A DNA stretch of 64,000 bases, taken from Streptomyces atratus (GTDB taxonomy: Bacteria > Actinomycetota > Actinomycetes > Streptomycetales > Streptomycetaceae). A model generated the notes under the pieces. That model searched no databases. It was not told the origin of the DNA and saw nothing but the letters and a program-made list of their open reading frames with translations. The translations under genes and the position numbers were made by a program. Positions 49,378 through 58,030 of this stretch are shown piece after piece; positions within the stretch are counted from its first letter, which is position 1; each line of letters opens with the position of its first letter. The stretch is taken from assembly GCF_014648655.1 (NCBI RefSeq), contig NZ_BMRN01000018.1, forward strand, positions 62,001-126,000. The letters run 5' to 3'.

Positions 49378-49989
49378 GTGGCAAGAGTGCGGTTGAGCGT
49401 GGCGGAGCGGCGTGAGGAGCTCCTGCGCGCTGCCGTCGAACAGATCGAGGTGCGGGGGGTCGCAGCGGTACGGATCGCCGACGTGGCCGCCGTGCTCGGT
49501 GTGAGCAATGCGCTCGTGCTCTACCACTTCTCGACCAAGGAGAAGCTGGTCGCGGCCGCCTTCGCGCATGCTGCCGAGGCCGACCTCGCCCATCTGCGCA
49601 AACTGCTGAGCCGCCGCACCAGTGCGGTACGACGGCTGCGCGCCGCCGTCCGCTGGTACGCCCCGACGGGCCAGGCCAAGGGCTGGCGGCTGTGGATCGA
49701 GGGCTGGGCGGCCTCGCTGCGCGACCCGGCGCTGCGCAATGTGGCCGGCGATCTCGACCAGCAGTGGAAGGCGGAGCTGGCCGAGGTCATCGAAGAGGGC
49801 GCCGCCGCCGGTGAGTTCCACTGCGACGACCCGATGTCCGTGGCCTGGCGGCTGACCGCCCTGCTGGACGGCCTGGCCGTACAGATGACGTCGTACGCGG
49901 GTCCGCTCTCCCGGGCCACGATGCTGGCCTGGACCGACGAGGCCCTCGCCCGCGAACTCGGCATCGACCGTACGGCACTGACGACCTGA
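49378..49989 (+). CDS. TetR-family regulator, BetI-like
   Basis: 203 residues from GTG 49378. HTH: IRIADVAAVLGVSNALVLYH, preceded by RREELLRAAVEQIEVRGVAA. The C-terminal ligand domain has RLWIEGWAASLRDPALRNVA and VAWRLTALLDGLAVQMTSY, resembling BetI-type TetR_C_6 repressors. It is convergent with the MFS gene and may control distant genes or itself. Effector unknown. Confidence 0.88.
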   Translation: MARVRLSVAERREELLRAAVEQIEVRGVAAVRIADVAAVLGVSNALVLYHFSTKEKLVAAAFAHAAEADLAHLRKLLSRRTSAVRRLRAAVRWYAPTGQAKGWRLWIEGWAASLRDPALRNVAGDLDQQWKAELAEVIEEGAAAGEFHCDDPMSVAWRLTALLDGLAVQMTSYAGPLSRATMLAWTDEALARELGIDRTALTT

Positions 49990-50008
49990 AACGCGCCCCC
50001 CTGGTGGA

Positions 50009-51382
50009 TCATCCCGGCGTGCCGGATTCCCGGCGGTCCGGGTGGGGGACGCCGAGCCGTACGGCGTCGCGTTCGGGCCGGATGGCGGCGATGGCGAAGC
50101 CCCCGGCGGCGAGCATGACCGCGGCGGCGATGAGGAAGGCCACGAGGTAACCGGCCGATTCCGAGCCTGCGGTGTCGATGATGCGGCCCGTGAGGAAGGG
50201 TGCGACGAGGCCGGGCAGCGTGCCGGTGGCCGCGACGATGCCGAACAGTGCTCCTCGTTGGCGCGGGGGCACGACTTCCGCGGTGGTCATGTAGTGCAGG
50301 GGGATGGCGATGGCGTGTCCGCCGAAGGCCAACCCGATCAGCACGAGGCGCGGACCGGACGCGTCGACGAAGGGGAAGAAGGCCATCGCGGTACCTGCGA
50401 CGACCACGGCAGCGCCCTGGAGGACACCGCTGGACCAGCGGCTGGACACCCCGCGCGATTTCAGGGCGTCGACGAGCGGGGAGAGGGTCAGCAGGAGGAC
50501 GAGGCTGAAGGCGGAGATGGCACTGATGGTGGTGGCCGCGCGGGCGGGCGTCATCTCCAACTGTGTTCTCAGATAGGCGGGGAGCCATGCCTGACTGAGT
50601 GAGAGGGCCCAGGCGGCACCGAAAGCGCTGGCTATGGAGCCGAGTACGGTCCCGTTCAGCAGGAGTCCGCGGTAGGGCAGGCAACGGCCGGGCGGCGCGA
50701 TTGCGGCGGCCGCGGGTTCGGGGGCGTGTACGGAGGAGCCGTCCTGCCCGAAAGGGCCGTCGTGACCGAGCCTGAGCCAGGCCAGGCTCCAGACGACACA
50801 CACCAGCGCGAGCACCGCGTACGCCGAGCGCCAGCCGAAGTCGCTGATGAGCCAGGTGAGCAGGGGCGCCGATATGAGTGTGCCGAGAGCCGCTCCACCG
50901 ATCTGGAGCGCGGAGGGCAGTCCGCGTCTGGTGGTGGGAAACCACTTGTACAGGGCGTGCATGGACATCGGGGCCGCGGGCCCTTCGGCGGCGCCCAGCA
51001 GCACCCGGCCGGCGATGAGCGTGGGCACGGCTGCCACGAAAAGGACCGGCAGCTGGGCGACGGCCCACAGGACGGTCAGCGTGAACAGGAGCATCCGGCT
51101 CGAAATGCGGGACGAAGCGAAGCCGACGAGCAGTCCGGAGAGGCTGAACAGGAGATAGAACGAGCTGGAGATCAGACCGTAGGTGCTGTTGCTGATGTGG
51201 AGTTCGTCCATGATCGGGACGGCGGCCAGGCCCAGGACGGACTTGTCGGCGTAGTTGATGACCATGAAGGCCACGATCAGGGCAGTGATCAGCCAGGCGC
51301 GGCGGGGGTTGTAGCGGGGTTCGGGCACGCTCGGGTGCGGGGCTGCACGGCCGGTGACGGGCTCGGTGGGGCGGGTGACCAT
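50009..51382 (-). CDS. MFS transporter, anion:cation symporter-like
   Basis: 457 residues from ATG 51382. Twelve predicted membrane segments; the first is AWLITALIVAFMVINYADKS. Loop motifs such as GFASSRISSRMLL and PAAPMSMHALYKWFPTTRRG are those of the ACS family, whose members transport organic acids (4-hydroxyphenylacetate, hexuronates and others). The C-terminus is hydrophilic. Genes for an acyl-CoA dehydrogenase and an acyl-CoA ligase precede it on the same strand, so uptake of a carboxylic acid that is then CoA-activated is plausible. Confidence 0.88.
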   Translation of the reverse strand: MVTRPTEPVTGRAAPHPSVPEPRYNPRRAWLITALIVAFMVINYADKSVLGLAAVPIMDELHISNSTYGLISSSFYLLFSLSGLLVGFASSRISSRMLLFTLTVLWAVAQLPVLFVAAVPTLIAGRVLLGAAEGPAAPMSMHALYKWFPTTRRGLPSALQIGGAALGTLISAPLLTWLISDFGWRSAYAVLALVCVVWSLAWLRLGHDGPFGQDGSSVHAPEPAAAAIAPPGRCLPYRGLLLNGTVLGSIASAFGAAWALSLSQAWLPAYLRTQLEMTPARAATTISAISAFSLVLLLTLSPLVDALKSRGVSSRWSSGVLQGAAVVVAGTAMAFFPFVDASGPRLVLIGLAFGGHAIAIPLHYMTTAEVVPPRQRGALFGIVAATGTLPGLVAPFLTGRIIDTAGSESAGYLVAFLIAAAVMLAAGGFAIAAIRPERDAVRLGVPHPDRRESGTPG

Positions 51383-51519
51383 GGGTGACTCCTGCGCGGG
51401 TGCGGGGGTGCAGATGGGCCCAGCTGATGTGTCGAGGGGCCGCACGAGCCTGTGCCGTGCTCGTGGGCGTGTGGTGAGCCGGTGGGCGGGCCGGGCACGG
51501 GAGCTCCCGGCCCGCCGGG

Positions 51520-52689
51520 TCACACGAGCGATTTGGCGATGGCGTTCTTGTGGATCTCGGTGGTGCCGGTGACGATGCGGAACATGCGCAGCGTGCGGAA
51601 GATCTGCTCGACCTCGTGACCGTGGGTCAGTCCGGCCTTGCCATGGATCTGTACGGCCTGGTCGGCGACGCGGAAGCAGGACTCGGAGGTGAACAACTTG
51701 CACATGTTCGCCTCGACACCGATGGCAGCGCCCTCGTCGGCCCTGGCCGCGGTGGCCATCACCATGGAACGGGCGGCGTAGATGTCGGTGGCCATCTCGG
51801 CGAGCTTGTGCTGGATGGCCTGGAGGGCGAGCAGTGGGCGGCCGAAGACGACCCGGTTCTTGGAGTGGTCGACTGACAGGTCCCAGGCGCGGCGGGCGGC
51901 CCCGATCAGGGAAGGACAGTGCAACAGGCGGTTGAGGGTGATGCGTCCGATGCCGATCCGCAGTCCCTGCCCGATCTCGCCGAGGAGGTTCTCCGCCGGG
52001 ATCCTGCAGTCCTCGAACAGGAGGTCGCCCTCCATCTGCTGGCCGGACATGGGGATTTCGCCGTCCAGCACCTGACAGCCCGGGGTGTCGAGGTCGACGA
52101 GGAAGGCGCTGTACGACTCCTCGGTACCGGCCATTCTGGCGACGACGACGGCGAAGTCCGCGAAGGGGGCGGCGGAGCTGAACACCTTGCGTCCGTTGAG
52201 GACGTAGTGGTCGCCGTCCGGGGTCGCGGTGGTGGTCATGCGCCGGACGTCGGAGCCCGCGTCGTCCTCGGTGATGGAGAAGCAGCAGGCACGCTCGGCG
52301 CGGATCACGGGCAGGAGGTAGCGCTGCAACTGGTCTTCGGTGGCATGGTGAAGAATCGCTCCGGCACGCAGCGGGCCGCCCATGTCGCCGAGGACCGAGT
52401 GGGACAGTGCGGCGCCCGAGGCGGTCAGCTCCTCCTTGAGTGCGCACAGTTCGACCAGCGACAGGCCCTGCCCGCCGTACTCCGGCGGCAGGTTGATGCC
52501 GTAGAAACCGAGTTCACGGCTTCGCTTCCACACCTGTTCGAGGACGGGCCGGTCGACCTTGGTCTCAGGAGTGATGCCCCGTTCCTGTTCGAAGGGGATC
52601 AATTCGTCGCGGAGGTAGGTGCGGAGCCTTTCGACGAGCTCCTGCAGACGGGGGTTGTCGTCGTACGACGGTTCGAGGGTGAAGGTCAT
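51520..52689 (-). CDS. acyl-CoA dehydrogenase
   Basis: 389 residues from ATG 52689. Family motifs: GFYGINLPPEYGGQGLSLVE, CCFSITEDDAGSDVRRMTTT, HYVLNGRKVFSSAAPFADFA, NRVVFGRPLLALQAIQHKLA, VQIHGKAGLTHGHEVEQIFR and RMFRIVTGTTEIHKNAIAKS. The catalytic-base Glu position is occupied as usual by the residue near GTTEIH. FAD-dependent alpha,beta-oxidation of an acyl-CoA. Probably co-transcribed with the ligase 14 nt upstream. Confidence 0.92.
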   Translation of the reverse strand: MTFTLEPSYDDNPRLQELVERLRTYLRDELIPFEQERGITPETKVDRPVLEQVWKRSRELGFYGINLPPEYGGQGLSLVELCALKEELTASGAALSHSVLGDMGGPLRAGAILHHATEDQLQRYLLPVIRAERACCFSITEDDAGSDVRRMTTTATPDGDHYVLNGRKVFSSAAPFADFAVVVARMAGTEESYSAFLVDLDTPGCQVLDGEIPMSGQQMEGDLLFEDCRIPAENLLGEIGQGLRIGIGRITLNRLLHCPSLIGAARRAWDLSVDHSKNRVVFGRPLLALQAIQHKLAEMATDIYAARSMVMATAARADEGAAIGVEANMCKLFTSESCFRVADQAVQIHGKAGLTHGHEVEQIFRTLRMFRIVTGTTEIHKNAIAKSLV

Positions 52690-52702
52690 GAGGGGTGTCC
52701 GT

Positions 52703-54259
52703 TCAGTGCACGCGGCGTTCGGCGCCGGTCCAGTAGCATTCGCGGATGGCACGGCGGTCGATCTTGCCGTTGGGGTTGTGGGGAAGGGCGTCGGTGAAGT
52801 CGATGGAGCGGGGCTTCTTCATGCGGGCAAGCCGGGACGCGCAGAAGTCGATGAGCTCGCTCTCCTGAAGCTCCGCGCCGTCGCGCAGGACGACAACGGC
52901 CTTGACGGCTTCGCCCCATTCGGAGTCCGGGATCCCGACGACAGCCGCCTCGAACACGTCGGGGTGCTGGTGCAGGGCGGATTCGACCTCGACGGCGTAG
53001 ATGTTGAAACCGCCGGAGATGATCATGTCTTTCTTGCGGTCGACGATGAAGACGTAGCCGTCGCCACGGCGCCGCGCGAGGTCGCCGGTATGGAACCAGC
53101 CGTCGTGAAAGGTCTCGGCGGTCAGGCCGGGTTCGTTGAAGTAACCGGGTACGACGTCGGGGCCCCGGACGGCGATCTCACCGATCTCGCCGTCGGCGAC
53201 CTGGGCGCCGGAGTCGTCGACGATCCTGATCTCGGCCTCGGTGAGGGGGCGGCCGCAGGACAGCAGCAGCTCCTCGTCCTGGCCCTCGATCGCACGCCGG
53301 TGGTCGTCGGTCGACAGGAACAGCACGCCGGAGGTGGTCTCCCCGCAGCCGTATCCCTGAGAGAGCACGGGGCCGAACAGCTGCCACGCCTCGCGGATCC
53401 GCGCCGGTGACATCGGTGCGGCACCGTACATGAGCTGGCGCAGGCTGGAGACGTCGTAGGCGCCCCGGTCAGGCAGTGCGAGCACCGTATTGATCATGGT
53501 CGGTACCACGAACGCATGTGTCGCGCATTCCCGTTCGACGGTGGCGAGAAAGGCTTCGGCGTCCCAGCGCTCCATGACGACGGCGCATCCACCGGCGAAG
53601 AAGATGCCCATCAGCGGCATTCCGGAGGCATGGGTGACGGGGCCGGCCAGGATCTGCTTGTCCCCGGGGCCTATCCGGGTGTGCGCGTTCATCACGGATT
53701 TGCGCATCAGGGCGAGACGGTTGCCATACGTCTGTGTAGCCGCTTTGAGCTTGCCGGTGGAGCCTGAGGTGAAGTGCAGGACGGCTGTGTCGTCCTCGTC
53801 GCAGTCGACATCGACCGGCTCTCGGTGGGTGGCGGCGAGGACCTCGGCGTAGCCGGGACCGAGCTCGCCCGGTCCGTCGAAACCGATCACGCTCCTCACC
53901 TCGCTGCCCGGCACGGCCTGCCGGGCCGCCTCCACATGGGCGGCGTCCACGAGAAGCACCCGGGCGTGCGACTCGCGCAGCAGATGGGCCACTTCCTGTA
54001 CGCCGAGGCGTGCGTTGACGGGGGCGCGCACCAGTCCGGCCTTGTACAGGGCCACTTCGGTGACGACGAGTTCGACGCGGTTGGCCGCCAGTGTCGCGAC
54101 GCAGTCTCCGGCCGTCAGGCCGAGGGCGCGAAGCGCGGCGGCGAGCCGGTCGCTGTGCTCGTCGAGGGCGGCATAGGTGAGCCGCGTGCCGCCGCAGACG
54201 ACGGCTTCGGCTTCGGGATGGTGGCTGCTGGTCCTGCGTACATATCGCCCGAGGTTCAT
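52703..54259 (-). CDS. acyl-CoA synthetase (AMP-forming)
   Basis: 518 residues from ATG 54259. ANL-family motifs: P-loop FTSGSTGKLKAATQTYGNR, YGAAPMSPARIREA, QGYGCGETTSGVLFLS, GWFHTGDLARRRGDGYVFIV, DRKKDMIISGGFNIYAVEVE, and the C-terminal catalytic Lys in NPNGKIDRRAI. It activates a carboxylic acid as acyl-CoA; chain type cannot be read out. First gene of the ligase, dehydrogenase, MFS operon, divergent from the TetR gene at 54371. Confidence 0.92.
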   Translation of the reverse strand: MNLGRYVRRTSSHHPEAEAVVCGGTRLTYAALDEHSDRLAAALRALGLTAGDCVATLAANRVELVVTEVALYKAGLVRAPVNARLGVQEVAHLLRESHARVLLVDAAHVEAARQAVPGSEVRSVIGFDGPGELGPGYAEVLAATHREPVDVDCDEDDTAVLHFTSGSTGKLKAATQTYGNRLALMRKSVMNAHTRIGPGDKQILAGPVTHASGMPLMGIFFAGGCAVVMERWDAEAFLATVERECATHAFVVPTMINTVLALPDRGAYDVSSLRQLMYGAAPMSPARIREAWQLFGPVLSQGYGCGETTSGVLFLSTDDHRRAIEGQDEELLLSCGRPLTEAEIRIVDDSGAQVADGEIGEIAVRGPDVVPGYFNEPGLTAETFHDGWFHTGDLARRRGDGYVFIVDRKKDMIISGGFNIYAVEVESALHQHPDVFEAAVVGIPDSEWGEAVKAVVVLRDGAELQESELIDFCASRLARMKKPRSIDFTDALPHNPNGKIDRRAIRECYWTGAERRVH

Positions 54260-54275
54260 GACGACTCCGTAACTG

Positions 54276-54290
54276 AACAGTCTGTCTGTT
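54276..54290. promoter_or_regulatory. inverted repeat AACAG-N5-CTGTT
   Basis: A perfect 5-bp-arm inverted repeat 17 bp from the ligase start, in the divergent region shared with the TetR gene. It is a candidate TetR operator. Confidence 0.4.
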
Positions 54291-54370
54291 AACGATCTCG
54301 ATGGCGGGAAACGTAACGCGCGGCAGCCAACCGGTCAACGGTTCGAAAGGAAGACGCAATAATCCAGGGC

Positions 54371-55012
54371 ATGAAGACTGCAGGTGACCGCCGTGTCCGC
54401 CGCACCCACCGCGCCCTGCGCGCGGCCCTCGTCGACCTCGTCCTGGAGAAGGGATTCCACGCGCTCAGCGTCGAAGAGATCGCCGAGCGGGCCGATGTCG
54501 CCCGCGCGACCTTTTACGCGCACTACCGGGACAAGGAGGACCTGCTCCTCGGCATCGTCCGGGACCTGGCAGAGGACCGCGAGCGCCTTCTGCCCGCCGT
54601 CGAACAGGCGCAGGCACAGGGCTTCACCGGCCTTCCGGTGCTCTACATCTTCCGGCACGCGGAGCAGGAGCGGCGCGTCTACCAGGTCATTCTCCGGGGA
54701 GAGGGCGACGGGCGCGCTCTGCGCGAGTTCTCCGCGATCATCTGCAAGCGCGTCGAGACCGTCTTCCGAGAGCGCGCCGCGCAGCTCGGCGTCACACCGC
54801 GCATCCCCTTCGACGTCATCGCCCGGGCCTGGACCGGCGAGCTCATCGGCGTGCTGACCTGGTGGGTCGAGAACGACACCGGTTACAGCGCCGCCGAGAT
54901 CACCGGACACCTCCGGGATCTGTCCGTGTACGGCCGCGTCTGGGCCTCCGGGCTCGCCCCGTCCGACGCTCCGGGCGCCTTCGACCCCCCGGTGACCGAG
55001 TCGGGCGCATAG
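54371..55012 (+). CDS. TetR-family regulator of the acyl-CoA operon
   Basis: 213 residues from ATG 54371. HTH: LSVEEIAERADVARATFYAH with YRDKEDLLLGIV. The C-terminal domain (EQERRVYQVILRGEGDGRAL, IARAWTGELIGVLTWWVEND) resembles the TetR_C_7-like group. Divergent from the acyl-CoA ligase operon, with the inverted repeat at 54276 between them. Repression relieved by an acyl-CoA or the free acid is the usual pattern and is inferred here. Confidence 0.88.
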   Translation: MKTAGDRRVRRTHRALRAALVDLVLEKGFHALSVEEIAERADVARATFYAHYRDKEDLLLGIVRDLAEDRERLLPAVEQAQAQGFTGLPVLYIFRHAEQERRVYQVILRGEGDGRALREFSAIICKRVETVFRERAAQLGVTPRIPFDVIARAWTGELIGVLTWWVENDTGYSAAEITGHLRDLSVYGRVWASGLAPSDAPGAFDPPVTESGA

Positions 55013-55097
55013 GCCTGCCGGCCGGAACGGACCTGGCCACGTTTCTGGACACGCTGTACGGTACTGCTCAGTTGGCAGCACCGACAGGAGTGGGCGC

Positions 55098-56288
55098 ATG
55101 ACCGGAACACCTTCGCTGACAGAGCTGACCTGGGCGCGCGGATTCACGGACCCGGCCTGGGTCCGCCGGCACACCACGTCCGGCCGCGAGACCGTGCCCA
55201 GCCGACGCGTGTGGCGCGGCAGGACGCAGCCGCTCGACGTACCCTGCGCACTGCACGATCTCGAAGCGCTGGAGTTCACCACGTCCGGCGGACGATCACT
55301 GACCCTGTCAGCGCTCTTCGCCGCCGCCCAGACGGACGCCTTCCTGGTCATGCACCGCGGCACCGTGGTCTACGAGCGCTACCTGCACGGATACGAATCC
55401 CACGTGCCGCACTTCAACGCTTCGGCGGCAAAGTCGTACATCGGCCTCCTGGCAGCGATCCTCGCGGACCAGGGGCTGCTCGACCGCGACGCCCTCGTCA
55501 CCCGATACGTCCCCGAACTCACGGGGACAGCGTTCGGAGAGGCACGGGTCGACGATCTGCTGCACATGGGCACCCTGATGAGCTACGCCGGCCGGCCTTT
55601 CGACAAGGCGATCGAGGCCCAGCGGTACTTCGCCATCCTCGCCCCGCAGTTGCGCCCCTACGGCTACAGCGGCCCCGCCAGCATCCGCGAACACCTTGCC
55701 ACCGCCCGGGCCACCGGCAAGCCCGGCACGGAATTCCGCTACGAGAACGGCAATGTCGAGGCCCTCGCGGAAGTCCTCCGCCGCGTCACCGGCATCAGTA
55801 CGTCCGCGCTGCTCAGCGAGGTGATCTGGTCCCGGCTGGGGGCGGAGGAGGACGCCTACTACATCCTCGACCCCGAAGGAACCGAGGCGGCGTGCGGCGG
55901 CTTCAGCGCGACCCTGCGCGACGTGGCCCGGCTCGGCGAGATGATCCGATGCGGCGGCGCCGTCGGTGACCGTCAGATCGTGCCCGAAAGCATCGCCACG
56001 ACGATCGCCACCGGCACCCCGGACGGCTATCCCCGTCGGGTCCGCTTCCCGGCGGCACCCCCGGACTCACCCGCTACGCTCTCGTACCACGACCTCTGGT
56101 GGATCCTGAACGATCCCTACGAGTCCTTCATGGCCAGCGGCATCCACGGACAGCGCCTGTTCATCTCCCCCAAACTGGACCTGGTCATCGCGCATTTCGC
56201 CTCCCAGGTCATGTCGCCCTCGGTCCCCCCGGCGCCGCTGGTACAGGCCTTCATACGGATCGGCACCCACCTCGACGCCGGGATCTGA
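55098..56288 (+). CDS. serine hydrolase, class C beta-lactamase fold
   Basis: 396 residues from ATG 55098. The SxxK catalytic motif is SAAK at residues 109-112 (FNASAAKSYIG). The Tyr motif is probably FRYENGNVEALAEVLRR. The C-terminal HxG-like strand is SGIHGQRLFISPKLDLVIAH. AFLVMHRGTVVYERYLHGYE is a standard beta-lactamase-family start. No signal peptide, so cytoplasmic. Relatives include 6-aminohexanoate-dimer hydrolase-type esterases and amidases rather than true beta-lactamases. It follows the TetR gene by 85 bp and could belong to the same regulatory unit. Confidence 0.88.
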   Translation: MTGTPSLTELTWARGFTDPAWVRRHTTSGRETVPSRRVWRGRTQPLDVPCALHDLEALEFTTSGGRSLTLSALFAAAQTDAFLVMHRGTVVYERYLHGYESHVPHFNASAAKSYIGLLAAILADQGLLDRDALVTRYVPELTGTAFGEARVDDLLHMGTLMSYAGRPFDKAIEAQRYFAILAPQLRPYGYSGPASIREHLATARATGKPGTEFRYENGNVEALAEVLRRVTGISTSALLSEVIWSRLGAEEDAYYILDPEGTEAACGGFSATLRDVARLGEMIRCGGAVGDRQIVPESIATTIATGTPDGYPRRVRFPAAPPDSPATLSYHDLWWILNDPYESFMASGIHGQRLFISPKLDLVIAHFASQVMSPSVPPAPLVQAFIRIGTHLDAGI

Positions 56289-56318
56289 AAGGCGCTCCGC
56301 CTGCTCGGCCGACGAAGG

Positions 56319-57320
56319 TCAGGTCTGGCGCAGGGGTGCGTACGCCTCCCCCTGGAGTCCGAAGGTCCAGGCCACACCCTCCTTCGCGGTCCTCGTGCCG
56401 GGCGGCACCCGGAGCCAGTAGGTGCGGTGGGTTCCGTCCGGCTCCGGGGTGGAGTTGACGACCTCGACCATCACCACGTCCTCGTCGCCGACCAGCGCGA
56501 TCCGCCAGAGGATGCCCGTCTCGTCCCGATGGACCGGCTCGGCGCCCGACTCGGTGAGGTAGCGGTCGTAGCCGTAGAACTCCAGCATCACGCGGCGCAG
56601 TTCCGCGTTCTCCTCCTCACGTATCCGCTCGGGGGTCAGGGAGTTCAGTTCCGCGAGGAATTCGGCGGGCACGGGCATGCCCCGCCAGGCGTGGAGCGCG
56701 AAGCCGTCGCGATAGGCGAGCGCCGGGCCGTCCCCGCGGTCGAGCCGGCCGGCCTCGTCCCGGTGGAGCGCTTCTGGGCGCTCGCTGATCACCACCACAC
56801 GCTCGTACGGCCACCACCAGCCCGCGTGCCTCGCGACCTCGGCCAGACCGTCAAGCCGCTCGCCCCGGCCGTCGAACGCGGCGAGCCAGGCCGCATCGTG
56901 CTGGCCCAGGACCGCGTCGAGGAGCACCAGCCGGACATCGGACTCGTCCTCGGGCCGCTCCGTGAGGTCCGCGACGACACCGGCCCTGATCCGCTCGGCG
57001 AGCGCCGCCGTGGTCTCCCAGAGCTGCGCCCCCGTGGCGGACCACAGGGCGGACCAGCCCGCCGGCCCCAGCTCGTCGTACATCCGGCGCCGCTCCTGCG
57101 CCCAGGGACGGGTCCGTACCTCGTCACGCACCGAGCGTCCGGCGTCGACGAGCTTCTCGACCGCCTCCACTGCGGCCCTGGGCGACTCGACCCAGACGAT
57201 CCGCTCCGGCTCGGCAAGTCCTGCGCTGCGGTAGGCGAGCCGCAGCCCGTCCTCGGCCGCGGCCCGGTCCGCCGCGCCGGTCGCCGCTGCCACGGCCCGC
57301 CATGAGTCCACGTACTGCAT
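56319..57320 (-). CDS. DUF6745-type protein, 333 aa
   Basis: A soluble protein with an N-terminal helical region rich in Ala/Arg/Glu (MQYVDSWRAVAAATGAADRA, IVWVESPRAAVEAVEKLV). The characteristic central block is PEALHRDEAGRLDRGDGPAL, AYRDGFALHAWRGMPVPAEF, with a C-terminal beta part (ILWRIALVGDEDVVMVEVVN, TYWLRVPPGTRTAKEGVAWT). I recognise the HRDEAGRL..GPALAYRDG pattern as that of the uncharacterised DUF6745 family. Function unknown. It is transcribed away from the STM4015 genes, together with the small gene at 57504, and may belong functionally to that system. Confidence 0.75.
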   Translation of the reverse strand: MQYVDSWRAVAAATGAADRAAAEDGLRLAYRSAGLAEPERIVWVESPRAAVEAVEKLVDAGRSVRDEVRTRPWAQERRRMYDELGPAGWSALWSATGAQLWETTAALAERIRAGVVADLTERPEDESDVRLVLLDAVLGQHDAAWLAAFDGRGERLDGLAEVARHAGWWWPYERVVVISERPEALHRDEAGRLDRGDGPALAYRDGFALHAWRGMPVPAEFLAELNSLTPERIREEENAELRRVMLEFYGYDRYLTESGAEPVHRDETGILWRIALVGDEDVVMVEVVNSTPEPDGTHRTYWLRVPPGTRTAKEGVAWTFGLQGEAYAPLRQT

Positions 57321-57370
57321 CGGTCTTCCCCGTCCCCTGATTCTGTGTCGGTCGGTGTTCCGCGTCGTGC

Positions 57371-57400
57371 GGTGTCGTGCGGTGTCGTGCGGTGTCGTGC
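57371..57400. repeat. three tandem copies of GGTGTCGTGC
   Basis: Three perfect 10-bp units, with partial flanking copies, lie in the 183-bp gap between the small gene's stop and the DUF6745 start. A 10-bp period is about one helical turn. Confidence 0.8.
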
Positions 57401-57503
57401 GATGTTCCGTAGGGCCTGCTCCGGGGCCGCGCAGTGCTTCGGCTCGGACCGCTGCTGGGATCCGCTTCTCCGACCTGCTGCCGCCCGGGCGGGCCGGGGC
57501 GCG

Positions 57504-57830
57504 TCAGTCCGCGACGATGCGGACCGCCCCCGGGGCGTACTCCCGCTGGCGCACCACTCGGTACCAGCCCTTCGACAGCGGTATCGCCGCGTGCTCCTCG
57601 TGAACCACCCGCCCGCCTTCGGGGAGATGGAGCAGCATCGGCCCGAAGGCACCCGCCTCGCGCATCAGCCGACCCGGCCCCTGAACCGCATGGGCATGAC
57701 CGGTGACCTCGCCCAGCGCGAGGATCATCCGCCCCCGGCCGTCCCTCGGTTCACCCGGCGCGTCCACAAGATGCGCGGGCACCGCCGACTCCTCCAACGA
57801 CACGATCAGTACATCGCCCTGCCGGTACAC
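57504..57830 (-). CDS. small conserved protein paired with DUF6745
   Basis: 108 residues from GTG 57830 with GGGGAGA 7 nt upstream. The product (MYRQGDVLIVSLEESAVPAH, RMILALGEVTGHAHAVQGPG, VVHEEHAAIPLSKGWYRVVR, QREYAPGAVRIVAD) is a compact beta-rich protein of a widespread, uncharacterised family; I recognise the GEVTGHAHA, HEEH and QREY patterns. The His-rich GHAHA and HEEH motifs could bind metal. It is first in the minus-strand unit ahead of DUF6745. No activity can be assigned. Confidence 0.75.
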   Translation of the reverse strand: MYRQGDVLIVSLEESAVPAHLVDAPGEPRDGRGRMILALGEVTGHAHAVQGPGRLMREAGAFGPMLLHLPEGGRVVHEEHAAIPLSKGWYRVVRQREYAPGAVRIVAD

Positions 57831-58030
57831 AGACGTCTCCCCTCGATGGCCGCACCCGCTGTGCCGGCCACGAGGAAAACGCTAAGGGGAGGGTCTGACA
57901 ATCGACCGGCGACCGGCCCCCACGGGTGTCGGTGGACATGTCACGGACGGTCCCCGGTCGCGCCGTTGTCAGTGCGGCTTGATAAACCTTGCGGACATCA
58001 GCCGTCCCCCAGTACCAGGAGCCCAGGGTC
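57831..58030. promoter_or_regulatory. divergent promoter region of the STM4015 operon
   Basis: The 200 bp between the small conserved gene (minus) and the first STM4015 gene (plus) must carry both promoters. I see no strong consensus -35/-10 and no perfect operator palindrome. Confidence 0.4.
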
